NCBI GenBank assembly: GCA_964247055.1
Contig: OZ176054.1
Coordinates: 11,036,001 to 11,100,000 of the forward strand
Reading direction: 5' to 3'
DNA: 64,000 nt
Origin: Paragordius varius
Taxonomy: Eukaryota > Nematomorpha
The position numbers and the translations under genes are program-made. A model generated the notes under the pieces. It made no database searches, had not been told where the DNA came from, and was given only the letters and a program-made list of their open reading frames with translations. This document shows, in pieces, positions 23,701 through 35,072 of the stretch (position 1 is its first letter; each line of letters begins with the position of its first letter).

Positions 23701-26700
23701 TAATGAGTTATATTAGTTCGAAAACACATAATTTATTTTTAGGGTGAATTTGAATTGTTCGAGGGTGAATTTGAATTGTTCAAGGGTGAATTTGAATTGT
23801 TCGAGGGTGAATTTGAATTGTTCAAGGGTGAATTTGAACTGTAAATGGTATATATATATATATATATTAGTTGTTACATGCTATTTTTTTTTGATATTTA
23901 GAAATTTCAAACTTTATGGTATCCTGACCTGATGGATGAAAATCAAAATGATGATTTAGAGGCTATAATTTTTCAAACATTTTCTATGGACCCAGTCTCG
24001 CTTGTCGTTAAAATTTGGTAAAAATATTTTACTTAAAACCACCTATATTCGAAAATATTAATAATAGAAAGAAACATTAGATTATAAATTTTTATGCCAA
24101 ATCCATCCCTAAAATATAACCAAGAGGATTTATAGTTAATTATATCCAAAAAAACATTTTGAAATTTATTTTATATTTTTTGTGATAAATTTCAAACTAA
24201 GGTTGCGCAAAAATGTATGTAATCACTTTTATTTACTAATGCTTAATTCCCTTAAATCATTTACTATGTAACTAAATTATATATAGATATATACTGGTCA
24301 CATATATAAACAGTAAAAATTGAAATTATACGGACAAAATGTAACATATAAAGACAAATAATTTTTTTTTGAAAGAAAACCATACTTTTTTTAAATCTTA
24401 ATTTTTTTTCATATAATTGTAAAATATTTAATTGTTTGCTTTACCAACAATGATAAATCAATTTCATATTTTGCAATTTAAAACAATGAGTTATATTTAA
24501 TTAAAAAGTAAGTAAAAAGTATGGTGGTTGTCTTTTAGAAAAATATATTTGTCATTTTATTTTTATGTTTTGTCCGTATAATTTCAGTTTTTACTGTAAC
24601 TATTTAACCTTTTAACTTATTAAAAGTCGCAAAGTTTAAGGAATGTAGATAAAAATATTATTAAAATGAACACAAAAGTTATGAAAAAAACTCATTAAAT
24701 TAATAATTTTTAATTTGTAAATTTAGCTATCATTATACATCATTATACATTATTCAGTAATTCATATGATAATTGGATATTTCCAGTTCATTTATGTGAT
24801 CAATTCTATAAAAGTCCACTTTTTAAAGACTTGTTTTTGGATGCAATCAAACACTTGCGGAGTGAAAAAAAGTATTTGATATTTTTGTATTTAGGCAAAA
24901 AATATTATATTTTTACAAAAGAAACCATATTTTTAATCCCTATAAAATTAATTAAAATTCCATTATATTTTTCAAAAGACGCAAAAATATAATTTTATTT
25001 TTAATGTCATAAAATATTTTTTTGCATATACTCTTCCTATAAAACAGTAAACGAACAATTTGATCTCAAGGAATTTATTGTTTGTGAATACATCTCAAGT
25101 ATGAGTGATAATTACAGGTAATGTAGTTTAAATTTATAATTTAATAAATTTTGTTTTATAATCAATTAAAGTTTCTTTACTGCATTATAATTAATTATCT
25201 TGTTTCTTATACTAATTACCACCATTCTATATATTAGAATCTTAGTTTTTTTAGATTTAACCATTCAAAGTTCATGTACTATTTTATATGATATTTATTG
25301 TAAAAACCCAAATAAAAAATCGATATTTATCATTTATTTCAATAATTTAGTCATCATTTAAGGATTAATAATATATTTTCTCTTACATTGTCTTTGTAAG
25401 TTATGAATGATTACATAAATTAATTATTTTATAGTTTGCATGAAATTTGGTCAATTTACTTGGATACATGCCCGGTATTGGGAAAGTAATGATTAATTTT
25501 ATCTTGATATACTATTATAATTGGTTTAAAAATATAGCCTATAAAATAAAGAGGATTAATTTAAATAAAATTAAACAGATAACAATTTTTATTTAAAAAG
25601 AAATCTTATTAGTCCATACAGTATTTTACAATTAAATTTTTACTCAAAAGATAAAACTAATGTAGCTAAATTATTGATTTCCAAAATTGAAATATTTAAT
25701 ATATTTTACGCAATTTTATAAATAATAATTTTGTAATATTTATTATTATTTATATGTAGGCACTATTTAAACATATTTTACTCCCGTATACCCATATTGG
25801 ATCCTGAATATGGTCATTTAGCTATTCGAATATATCAAGCATGTCAAAAAAGAGGACTTATATATGGTTTATAATTTTTCTATCTTTTTTAATTTAAAAT
25901 TCAAAAATATCATTTTAATTTCTTAAAAAATATTTTCAAAATAATAATCTATCAATTTATATCAACGGAAATGTAATGTTTTATTATTAAGTAATTTGAC
26001 ATGTAAAAATTAATAATACAACAAGAATTTTTTTCTATCTTTCATTTTTAATGCTCTTAATAACTGATTAACCAAACATTTTTTTCGTTTATAGTTGAAA
26101 AACAAACGGCTATTTTATATACCATCTAAAATTTCACACATTTGACCATATTTAATTAATAAAAGTATTTCGAAATGGGTTTGTTCCAAAAATATTTTTG
26201 CGAATTTTAGGATTTATAATGTAATAATATTTTCTTAAAAACTACCATTTTAAATTAAAAAAAAAAGATTGTTGCCACAATTAGCATATTATTTAAAAAG
26301 GTTATACAACATATCACATATTTTCCACAAAATTATTTTATTTTATACCCAAAAAGCTGATACCCTATGCAAAATTATGGTTAATCAATTTTTGCGACAA
26401 AATCAATATGATATGGCGTTGGCATGGGCTTTTCGATCTAAACAATCAAAGTTATTGGTTGAAGAGATTTGTTTTAAGTATTTATTTTTATTTTTTTAAT
26501 TTATAACATTTAAATTTTTTTTATAATTACATTAAAATTGATATTATAAAAACATAACGTAACAATTGAACTATTTTTTTTGAAAAAAAACGGCAATATA
26601 TTTTTGAAACCTTGATTTTTTCATTAAAATTGAATTGATACATAAAAACGTAAAGGCAATTTTTTTAAATCACAACCATACATAACTTTTCAAACATTTA

Positions 26701-28585
26701 TTTTTACCATATAAAATATTCTTTAAAATATCAAAATTTTTATTTTTTGTTCAATTAATAGATTGCTTAATGACAATACATTAACTGATACGTGCATTCA
26801 GGATTACGCGTTTTCATTTAGGAAAGTACCTCTTGAAACATTGGGCCCTTATGCTAAAATATTGAGTAATCTATTAATAGTTTTAATTGTATATAACACC
26901 ATTTAAAGTTTAAATTCACCCTTGAACAATTCAAATTCATTCTAAAATAAATTGAGTGTTTTTAAAGATTAACGATTACTTATATTTATTTATATTTTTG
27001 AAAAATGAAATTTTGTTTAAAATTATAATATTACTGAAAAAATAATGAACTATTCCATTAAGATATTTTTTATATTAATGATGTGTTATCTTAGCCCAAA
27101 AACATATATTATTTTTTTAGGGTAAATTTGAATTATTTAAGGCTGAATTTCAATTGTTTTAAAGTGAATTTTAATTGTACAAGGGTGAATTTTAATTGTA
27201 AATGGTATATAGGTTTAAATATAAAATATTTAATAGCTGACATTATAATTTTAATATTTATTTACTGTATGTAGTCAAGATATCGGACATAATTGAAATT
27301 CTTAACACAAAAACATTCGAAACCTTTGAACAGGAAATTGGTTTTTTATTCTCCTTAAACAATAATTCACCAAAGTAAAATTATTTTTTTGTCGTTTCCC
27401 ATTTTTTATACAATATTTATCCTCAAACATAGATATTACCCTTCATTTTTTTGCTATATAACTCTAATTTGGATGTTAAAATGTTCGTTTTTTCCTTATT
27501 TTTGCTGTATTAATGGATAAAAAAATTTTCTAAAATACTTATAAATAATTTGTGAATTTATTCGTAAAGCTTATATATTATGCAATATATTAACAACAGT
27601 TATAAATTAGTTTTTATTTATATAATACATACATACATTTTCTATATATTAATTAGCTTTTTGATTTACCTCTTACGGTTTCTTGGGAAACAATTTCAAT
27701 CAAATGCTGTTTCGCATTCGTTTAACAATAAAACAATGTTGTATGAAATGATGCGATGGATTGAAAAATCTTTCCATAGACACCCTGCTGCTTTTGTAAA
27801 TTTTATATTTTGCCCCTTATCGATCGAAATTAAAAAAATTTTATTTGCTGAAAAAAATTTTTATTTGCTATAGATAGCAAAATTTTTATAGAACGATAAC
27901 CCTAAATAGTTAATACAATCATTTTTTTTTTATGAAAGGGAAATTTTATAGTTTCGGGATATTGAAACAAACTATATTTTATATGAATATTTATATATTT
28001 TATTTAAAGTAATCTGTATAGCCATATTTATGCTTTTAATGTTTCCAATTCTATCCTTTAAATAACTACAATTTAGTTTATACAGTAAAAATTGAAATTA
28101 TACCAAGAAAACGTTAAAATGTAAAGACAATTTTTTTTCAAAAGACATCCATACCTTTTTAAACCTTAATTTATCCTTTATAAATAATTTAATTACAAGT
28201 GTAAAATACATCTATAATTGAGTTAGCAATTAAAATTTCTATTTTTTATTTTTTAGTTTAAAACATTCAGTTATCATAAAAAATAAAGATTGAAAAAGTG
28301 TGGTTGTCTTTTTATAATATTTGTCTTTATATTGTAACGTTGGGTCCGTATAAATAAATTTTTACTGTATGTATATTATGTTGTATTGTTATTTTTTTGT
28401 TTATAAGACAATATGGTTATTAAAATTGTTAAAAACTGTAGAGGTATATAAATTATCCGTTTTTTTTATAAGATTGCAAACATTTAATGATTACATTTAA
28501 AATATTTATTTTTTGTTTTAAGGTTCAACCAGATGTGAAAACCATGATCAAGGATTTATCACGAGCTATTATCATGAAATTATAG
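20746..28585 (+). CDS. NUP85: Nucleoporin Nup85 (Nup107-160 / Y-complex subunit)
   Basis: Structural helical-repeat subunit of the nuclear pore Y-complex. Exons: 20746-20860, 20933-21079, 21108-21235, 21264-21389, 21606-21770, 22444-22534, 22818-22951, 23902-24017, 24758-24861, 25048-25117, 25435-25485, 25760-25866, 26357-26477, 26762-26865, 27275-27374, 27657-27795, 28523-28585. All phases close, giving 626 aa; family length is ~650. Family landmarks: TLYSEIYFVWNM, EFIVCEYISSM, YLDTCPVLGK, LCKIMVNQFLRQNQYDMALA, AWAFRSKQSKLL, LETLGPYAKIL, YEMMRWIEKSFHRHP, and the C-terminal LSRAIIMKL. Introns 2 and 3 are 28 nt; the exon 2/3 join is the least certain because skipping that intron leaves a stop. 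MITEs sit in introns 5, 7, 8, 14 and 16. I first considered Nup107, but the order of conserved blocks fits Nup85. Confidence 0.9.
21774..22065. repeat. MITE family 1 copy starting at the splice donor of Nup85 exon 5
   Basis: Exon 5 ends at 21770 and the intron begins GTAA, followed directly by the MITE terminus TATACCATTTACAATC. Right end AATGTAAAGGTTATAT is degraded. Confidence 0.75.
23411..23852. repeat. MITE family 1 copy with expanded tandem arms, Nup85 intron 7
   Basis: The left arm carries about seven copies of the 21-bp unit after TATACCATTTACAGTTC. The right arm carries about five in inverted orientation before GTAAATGGTATA. Flanked on both sides by TA runs. The right end is ~50 bp from the acceptor of exon 8. 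Confidence 0.9.
24310..24598. repeat. MITE family 4 copy, Nup85 intron 8
   Basis: Clear inverted termini: ACAGTAAAAATTGAAATTAT then ACGGACAAAATG at the left; TTTTGTCCGTATAATTTC and TTTTTACTGTA at the right. Non-coding core ~200 bp. Confidence 0.8.
26892..27209. repeat. MITE family 1 copy, Nup85 intron 14
   Basis: Begins TATAACACCATTTAAAG and ends TTTTAATTGTAAATGGTATA. The right arm has about four degenerate tandem blocks, the left arm about two. Confidence 0.75.
28081..28369. repeat. MITE family 4 copy, Nup85 intron 16
   Basis: Left TACAGTAAAAATTGAAATTA; right GTCCGTATAAATAAATTTTT then ACTGTA. Similar core to the copy at 24310. Confidence 0.75.
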
Positions 28586-30445
28586 AAAAATAAATTATTA
28601 TCCTATATCATGACTAGATAAACAAATATAAAAGTTTAAATTGTGTAATATTTAGCAATCACCAATCTTTACATCTATTTTTATTCCTAATAAGAATGCC
28701 TCTATTCAATTAATATTAAATATGGATTTTTATCCTATTAACTTTTATAATTTCTTGGCCCTTACTACTTTTACAATAGTGGTGTATTTGAAATACATGG
28801 AATTGTTGTTTAAGAAAATAAAATGTGTTTTAAATTGTATAAGGATTTCGTACAGTAAAAGTCTAATCAAAAGATTTGTATGATGGTCAGATAAATTGAA
28901 TTTTAAATTAATCATTTAATATATTATTGAAGGCTTCGCACATATTAGATATATAAGACATCGGATTATTGCAGTTTTTCAAAAAAGACTAAAATGGGTA
29001 AGTGAACCCGAATATCTATAATAAAAATAATATACAGCCGTAATTCATTTTTTATTATAATCTTTAAATTAATTTAACAAAAGATTCATAAATATTCCTT
29101 CCGATATATATATAACTAATTTTAAGCTAATATAAAAAATCACACATTCCCCTTTCTTCATTACTATCAAAAAGCAGTGAGCATAAAGATATTCGTAATA
29201 TACTATAAAACAATCTCATTTATACCATGATCATTAAATAAAGTTTCCGAATTTGTTAATACTAAATTATTAATCCCAATAACTCCCATTACAAATGAAT
29301 ATTAATATACCATATACAGTTCAAATTCACCCTTGAACAATTCAAATTTACCCTCGAAAAATTCAAATTTACCCTAAAATAAATTTGATTTTTAAGACTA
29401 AAAATTACCTTTATTTTATAATATTTTTTAAATTAATATAATGCTGCAAAGATAATAAACTATGTCGTAAAAATATATTTTATAATTAAAGAGGAGTAAT
29501 ATTAGTCCGAAAACACATGATTTATTTTTAGGGTGAATTTAAGTTGTTCAAGGGTAAATTGGAATTGAAAATGATATATATAAAATGCTATATATAAGAT
29601 GAAAATTTAGTTATCTCACAAAAAAGAATCAAATGAGTAGAAAAGGCACAAGATGAAAATCTTGTGAATGGTTTAAATAGCTCCTAGAAAATTATATTAT
29701 TATTGACCTATATATTAAAAAATATAGTTTTGCCTCTTTATTATATTATTATTGTTTGACCTAATGTGCGAGATGCGATATACGATTTTGGCTAATAGGT
29801 GAAAAATTAGAAAAACTTTATATCAACATTTTTTTGTATTAATTATATAAGGCTTTAATGACATATCTTTTTACCCACACCATATAAACAATTCTAAAAT
29901 AGGTTGTAATAGAATGATTTGTTCTACTTTAAACAAAAATGTAAAATTTATGATTGGGATAAAGAGTTTTAATTATTATTAATTTATTTGATTAAAACTT
30001 GATTTTTTGCCTCACAGCAAACATGGATTTAAATGGAAGAGTCAACTGACTTCAGTAATAAAATTCATATTCCTTGATTTCTTGATTACTTAAAAACGTA
30101 ACAAATCAAATATTTTGGGCCTAATCCACAAATATTTGATTTTACGTTTTTTGTAATGAAGAAAACTTAAAAAGTAAAATACGCCTTCATTCCTTATCTG
30201 ATATTTAATTCAGACATTTGATCAATTGAAACGAGTTAACTGTATTTATTCTAATGGTGAGGTGGATAATTCTAACCGTGGTTAATGGAATGAAAAATAT
30301 TTCAATCATTGGATATTCCGCAATTCGGATGCATGGATCAAAAATTTTATGAACAAAAGGTTTATTATTGCATTTTCAAAAAACCGCCACTGAAAATGGC
30401 ACACATCATTTGCCTGATCAACATTATATATTTTGGTAACAAGAC
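28586..30445. other. Intergenic region 3' of Nup85
   Basis: An AATAAA at 28589-28594 lies just after the Nup85 stop and may be its poly(A) signal. A family 1 MITE occupies 29305-29580. Nothing else recognised. The last ~250 bp show weak inverted similarity (ATTTGAAACGAGTTAA-like) to 35215-35260 beyond the retrotransposon. Confidence 0.5.
29305..29580. repeat. MITE family 1 copy, intergenic
   Basis: Left end ATATACCATATACAGTTCAA; right end AAATTGGAATTGAAAATGAT. Two tandem blocks per arm. Confidence 0.75.
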
Positions 30446-30751
30446 TGACAAATAGTTAATATAAATTATAAAGGATATATTTATTTATTTAGTATAACAT
30501 CAAAATCGAATAATATAATATATTGTGTTCTGTGTGTTACAATGATTCCTTATATACATTAGGAAATTTGGTTATTGCATTCACAAGGATAAAGTTGTGT
30601 GGTTTAAACGTTGTTAAAGATAATAAGTATAAATAAAATAATTTGCATTCACAACCAAGGTAATATATATTTTTAACGTAACAAGGACCAAAGTGTATTA
30701 TGCACTAAAAAAGAGAAGGATAATTTGCGTATGATGATAACCCTTTTAACA
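30446..30751 (-). repeat. 3' LTR of the gypsy element
   Basis: In element orientation it starts TGTTAAAAGGGTTATCATC and ends AACTATTTGTCA. Identical by eye to 34767-35072. Confidence 0.95.
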
Positions 30752-30765
30752 TACCTTCTTCCTTA
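30752..30765 (-). promoter_or_regulatory. Polypurine tract next to the 3' LTR
   Basis: On the minus strand AAGGAAGAAGGTA directly precedes the TG that opens the 3' LTR. This fits the plus-strand primer of an LTR element. Confidence 0.7.
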
Positions 30766-33594
30766 AGCGTGATATCGGTCGGGTGGCTTTCGGGATCTAA
30801 TCGGGTACCGGCGAGTTGTGGTAGGAGATGTGTCACTTGTTTGCACAGGAGTATTCTCACTTGAAGGCGCACTTTCTGATTCCGGATTCTCCTGGATGTT
30901 TTCAGGGGTTCTTATTTCATGTTCCGTGGGATGTTTTCGGAGGTTATTATCATTGTTGTTTAAGTTGTTGGTTAAGGTTTTAGTCTTTTCCTCACTGTTA
31001 TTATCATTGTTGTTTAAGTTGTTGTTTAAGTTTTTAGTCTTTTCCTCATTTCTCCCTTCTTCTCCTTCGACCGACCAATCCATGCGATTCCTTAATTGAT
31101 CAGCATGTTTGCGGATGATTTTGCCATTGTCGTTGACATTGTACGATAACCATCCCGTTCTGTCGACGATTTGTCCCTCCCTCCAACCAGAACACAATTC
31201 ATTCTTGATATATACTTTTTGTCCCTTTTCAAACTCCTGCGGAATGTCGGGAGTATCCATGAATTCGTTGGGTTTCGTTTTCATCCATGTTAATGGGCTT
31301 TGCATAGTTCTTTTTAAAAACAAATGCGCGGGAGTCTCCTTCGTAGAACTGTGATGCGTGTTTCGGTAAGCCCATAAGATTTGGTTTAATCTTCGTACTG
31401 GGTCTGCGGAAAGGTCTGCGGAAAGTGGGGTTGACATTGAATAATGATTTTTTAGAGTGTAAATTACCCTCTCTACCAACCCATTTGTTCGGGGGTGGTA
31501 GGGAGCTGATGTTACGTGTTTTATATTAGAGGAAGCTAAAGTTCTCTCAAACTCCCCCGATTTAAAATAAGAGCCGTTATCAGTAACCACCACTTTTGGG
31601 TACCCATACCGGCAAAAACAGGTTTCTAAAAACTTAAGGATATTACCGGTATTCACAGAACGTAACGTTTCTACCTCCACCCAGCGGGTGCAATGATCAA
31701 TTAGTACCACCCAGTATAAATTGTCAATGGGTCCAGCGATATCTAGGTGGAGCCGTTCCCATATGGTTGTATTCCCGTTCCATTGATAGGTGGGATTTTC
31801 GGGTACATTTGGGCGCAGCCTTTGACAATTTTGGCAACTACGCACCCATTTATCGATATCTTGGCTCAACCCGGGCCAATAAACCTTTTCACGGCTTAAT
31901 AGTTTCATGGCTTGTATTCCCGGATGGCCACTATGCAGGTATCTTAAAATATCTGGCTTAATTTTGTTCGGGATTATTACCCGATCTCCCACAAATAATA
32001 GACCGTATGCATCCTCAATTTCATTTTTTATTGCTATGAAAGGCTTGACCAGGGGGTCCGTCCAATTATTAGACCTTAGGGCTACTTTTAACTTTGCTAT
32101 AGTAGGATCCTTCATAGACTCTTGATAGATAATTTCTCTATTTAAATTTAATTCGTTGGACCAAATCAAATGAACACTGCTACTTTCATCATCTTTCTCA
32201 AACGCCATCGGCTCCTGGTTTTCAATGGGGAGTCTCGATAGGCAGTCAGCTATGTTTTCTGTACCAGGGTGATATTCTATGTTAAAATCGAATACCGATG
32301 TTCTAGTTATCCAGCGTACTAGTTTACAATTATTAATTTTACTTAGATCTCTTTGAGGCCCAAATAGTTTCACTAAAGGTTTGTGGTCCGTTTGTATTAT
32401 AAATTTCCTGCCATACAAAAAGGTTTTAAACTTCTCTAACGCTATTAGGATGGATTTTGCTTCTCGCTCAATAACTGAATAGTTTCCTTCAGCCGGAGAG
32501 CATTTTTTTGACGTGTAGGCGATCGGGCGATTACCCGCTGTTGTTCTATGTGATAAAATAGCACCGTATCCCGACATTGACGCGTCGGTTTCCAAGACTA
32601 TAGGTAGTTTGGGATTATACGGATGCAAGGAACTACTCTGGCAGATCAAGTCTTTAGCTTTTTTGAATATCGAATCATGCGTTAGCGTCCAACACCATTT
32701 TTGTTTGTTACCTGCTAATTTATGTAGTTCTCCCATTAAAATGCTTAGGGAAGGGATGAATTTTGCATGAAAATTAAGTAAACCCAAAAATGATCTAAGA
32801 GTGGTTTTGTTGGTCGGGGTCGGGCACTCTTGGATGGCTTTAATTTTATTTGGGGAGGGCTTAATGCAATTTTCAGAAATAATGTGACCAAGATATTCTA
32901 CAGATGGTTGAAAAAGTTTTATTTTATCTTTGCGCAATTTTAATCCCATTGTCTCCAATTTGGTAAATACCTTTATTAGGTTGTCCTTGTGCTTTGTCTC
33001 GGTTTCTCCTGTCACGATAACGTCATCTAAATAAACGGCTGTACTTGCGCAATCTTTTAATAACTCGTCCATTATTTGTTGAAAGAAACTTGGGGCGCAA
33101 TTCAACCCGAAAGGCAATCGTTTATACTTATAAAACCCCTTATGTGTCGAAATTGTTAGTAAGTGCTGACTATCTGGGTCTACTGGAATTTGAAAATAGG
33201 CGTCTTTCAAATCTAGTGTCGAGAAAGATTTGCCGAAGGAAATTTTTGAGATGAGGTCGTCAAAGGTTGGGATTATGTATTGCGGCGGTTTTATGTGTGG
33301 ATTTATACTTATTTTAAAATCCGCGCATATTCTAAGCTCTTTATTAGGTTTTATAATATTTACAGTAGGGCTGGACCAAACGATTCTAGTCTTTTTTGGA
33401 TCAACAGGCTCAATTATATCCAGTTTTACCAATCTATTTATCTCATCCTCCACTTTGCTTTGTAATGATAGTGGCACCCTTCTACTTGGAAAAATTCTAC
33501 CACAATTATTATTACTTAAAAACACTTTAATCGGGTCGCCCTTCCAGCAACCAAGGCCCTCAGAAAATAACTTGCTAAATTTGTTATATATCAT
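30763..33594 (-). CDS. Gypsy-type Pol: reverse transcriptase, RNase H, integrase
   Basis: 943-aa polyprotein. RT about 75-245: LDLKDAYFQIP, LPFGLNCAPSFFQ and the catalytic YLDD at ~188-191. RNase H from ~334: ETDASMSGYGA, later TDHKPL. Integrase zinc-binding domain ~554-590: HSGHPG, then CQNC. Integrase core: LDIAGP (D~618), TDNGSYF (D~672), NGLVERV (E~708). The C-terminal tail has two near-copies of an EEKTK..NNLNNNDNN block and a basic end. No protease here; it is in ORF1. The ATG at 33594 overlaps the ORF1 stop by 11 nt and lies in the +1 frame. An in-frame stop a few codons upstream means any frameshift window is very short. Translation by reinitiation is plausible but inferred. Confidence 0.96.
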   Translation of the reverse strand: MIYNKFSKLFSEGLGCWKGDPIKVFLSNNNCGRIFPSRRVPLSLQSKVEDEINRLVKLDIIEPVDPKKTRIVWSSPTVNIIKPNKELRICADFKISINPHIKPPQYIIPTFDDLISKISFGKSFSTLDLKDAYFQIPVDPDSQHLLTISTHKGFYKYKRLPFGLNCAPSFFQQIMDELLKDCASTAVYLDDVIVTGETETKHKDNLIKVFTKLETMGLKLRKDKIKLFQPSVEYLGHIISENCIKPSPNKIKAIQECPTPTNKTTLRSFLGLLNFHAKFIPSLSILMGELHKLAGNKQKWCWTLTHDSIFKKAKDLICQSSSLHPYNPKLPIVLETDASMSGYGAILSHRTTAGNRPIAYTSKKCSPAEGNYSVIEREAKSILIALEKFKTFLYGRKFIIQTDHKPLVKLFGPQRDLSKINNCKLVRWITRTSVFDFNIEYHPGTENIADCLSRLPIENQEPMAFEKDDESSSVHLIWSNELNLNREIIYQESMKDPTIAKLKVALRSNNWTDPLVKPFIAIKNEIEDAYGLLFVGDRVIIPNKIKPDILRYLHSGHPGIQAMKLLSREKVYWPGLSQDIDKWVRSCQNCQRLRPNVPENPTYQWNGNTTIWERLHLDIAGPIDNLYWVVLIDHCTRWVEVETLRSVNTGNILKFLETCFCRYGYPKVVVTDNGSYFKSGEFERTLASSNIKHVTSAPYHPRTNGLVERVIYTLKNHYSMSTPLSADLSADPVRRLNQILWAYRNTHHSSTKETPAHLFLKRTMQSPLTWMKTKPNEFMDTPDIPQEFEKGQKVYIKNELCSGWREGQIVDRTGWLSYNVNDNGKIIRKHADQLRNRMDWSVEGEEGRNEEKTKNLNNNLNNNDNNSEEKTKTLTNNLNNNDNNLRKHPTEHEIRTPENIQENPESESAPSSENTPVQTSDTSPTTTRRYPIRSRKPPDRYHA

Positions 33595-34744
33595 ATGAAG
33601 ATAAGTTATTTATTATTACATGATTGGGTAATTTTAAATTAAATTGTTTTATCCAATCCATTCCAAATATTGATGGTAAGTTGTTGTTTATAATAAAGCA
33701 CTCTAGAATGTGCGTTCTTTTATCTAATTCAACCTGTAATTTGCATTTACCTAATGTTTTTATACGATTATTATTGTATGCATGTATGAAAATATTATTG
33801 TTATCAAAATCTAGTGCTGGCTTGCCGAGACGGCACCAGTTTTTATAATTTACGATTGAAATATCGGCACCCGTATCAAAAATCATTTCAATAGGAATAT
33901 TATTTATTTTAGGAACAATTTGGGGTTTTTTTGTCTTATTAAAAAGGGAATATGCTTTAAACACTACCTTACAACATCGAGCAAAGTGGTTTGAACGATG
34001 GCATCTATAACATTCTTTCCCATAGGCAGGGCAATGTCCCAACGTATGAGTCGTCCCACATTTTGTGCAGGTTCGTCGGTTATTATTACTATGGCTGCTC
34101 TTTGATTGGTGAAGTGTGGCTATTTCGTTTATTTCACCATTACTACTGTGGTTCTTATTATTGTTACTTTTATTATCATTATCAATATCGATGGACAGCA
34201 CTTCTGTATTCGTTAGTCCATCTCGTGCCTTCTCATGTGATAAGGCAATATTTACCACCGTATTTAGAGAAACGGGAGCCCCGTTTTCTAAAGCTTCTGG
34301 GAACCGTGTGAATAGTTCCATTTCCACGGCTTGCTCGTCTAACCCGGCGATGAATACATCTCTGATGTGCTCGTCAATGTTTGACGAGAACCGGCAGTGG
34401 ATGGCCATTTGTTTAACTCTTAACAGGAATTCTGTGAACGTTTCCATTCTCCCCCTCTTCATTTTAATTAAATCAAAACGCGACGAAAAAATATTCCTTG
34501 AGGGGGAGAAGATTTTTATACCGGCGTTTAATAGATCTGGGAATGGTATGTCGTCTATTGCTTGTGGATAGAAATAATTTTCAATTTTATTAATATTTTC
34601 GATTCCTCCGAAAGCCAACAAACATGCTTTCATATTTTCATCGGTGGCTGCGACATTCTTGACCTCCAAATTGCGTTTAATATATGTAATATAATTTGTA
34701 AACTCAACATTTGGATTAAAACATGATAAATTAATTTTTTCCAT
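33584..34744 (-). CDS. Gypsy-type Gag with zinc knuckles and aspartic protease motif
   Basis: 386 aa. The N-terminal half is gag-like without named motifs (RMETFTEFLLRVKQMAIHCR resembles retrotransposon gag). A Ser/Asn-rich stretch is followed by a Cys/His region: CTKCGTTHTLGHC, then the CCHC knuckle CYRCHRSNHFARCC. About 30 residues later comes IEMIFDTGADISIVN, the retropepsin active site (DTGA), and IFGMDWI near the end. Protease is therefore fused to Gag rather than to Pol. Start ATG lies 22 nt inside the 5' LTR boundary, so the leader is extremely short. Confidence 0.93.
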   Translation of the reverse strand: MEKINLSCFNPNVEFTNYITYIKRNLEVKNVAATDENMKACLLAFGGIENINKIENYFYPQAIDDIPFPDLLNAGIKIFSPSRNIFSSRFDLIKMKRGRMETFTEFLLRVKQMAIHCRFSSNIDEHIRDVFIAGLDEQAVEMELFTRFPEALENGAPVSLNTVVNIALSHEKARDGLTNTEVLSIDIDNDNKSNNNKNHSSNGEINEIATLHQSKSSHSNNNRRTCTKCGTTHTLGHCPAYGKECYRCHRSNHFARCCKVVFKAYSLFNKTKKPQIVPKINNIPIEMIFDTGADISIVNYKNWCRLGKPALDFDNNNIFIHAYNNNRIKTLGKCKLQVELDKRTHILECFIINNNLPSIFGMDWIKQFNLKLPNHVIINNLSSYDI

Positions 34745-34766
34745 AGCCTCGAATAGCCGCGCCAGT
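34745..34766 (-). promoter_or_regulatory. Putative primer-binding site of the gypsy element
   Basis: Two bases after the 5' LTR, the minus strand reads TGGCGCGGCTATTCGAGG. TGG matches the complement of a tRNA CCA end. I could not assign the priming tRNA. The site abuts the gag ATG. Confidence 0.55.
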
Positions 34767-35072
34767 TGACAAATAGTTAATATAAATTATAAAGGATATA
34801 TTTATTTATTTAGTATAACATCAAAATCGAATAATATAATATATTGTGTTCTGTGTGTTACAATGATTCCTTATATACATTAGGAAATTTGGTTATTGCA
34901 TTCACAAGGATAAAGTTGTGTGGTTTAAACGTTGTTAAAGATAATAAGTATAAATAAAATAATTTGCATTCACAACCAAGGTAATATATATTTTTAACGT
35001 AACAAGGACCAAAGTGTATTATGCACTAAAAAAGAGAAGGATAATTTGCGTATGATGATAACCCTTTTAACA
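34767..35072 (-). repeat. 5' LTR of the gypsy element
   Basis: 306 bp, TG...CA, same sequence as 30446-30751. Confidence 0.95.

Larger units (their letters stand above)
30446..35072 (-). mobile_element. Intact Ty3/gypsy-type LTR retrotransposon (4627 bp)
   Basis: Two 306-bp LTRs that I read as identical (30446-30751 and 34767-35072) flank two overlapping ORFs on the minus strand. The LTRs begin TG and end CA in element orientation. The 5-bp target duplication AAGAC lies at 30441-30445 and 35073-35077. ORF1 carries gag plus protease; ORF2 carries reverse transcriptase, RNase H and integrase in gypsy order. No internal stop or frameshift within either ORF. Coding GC is visibly higher than in host genes. 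No envelope ORF. Confidence 0.97.

Noticed and set aside
20746-28585. Identification of this gene as Nup107
   Set aside because: The order of blocks (YSEIYFVW, ICNSYDNWIFPVHLCDQFY, LCKIMVNQFLRQNQYDMALA, LETLGPYAKIL) follows Nup85, not Nup107.
30818-34571. Several plus-strand ORFs within the retrotransposon
   Set aside because: They are antisense shadows of the gag-protease and pol reading frames.
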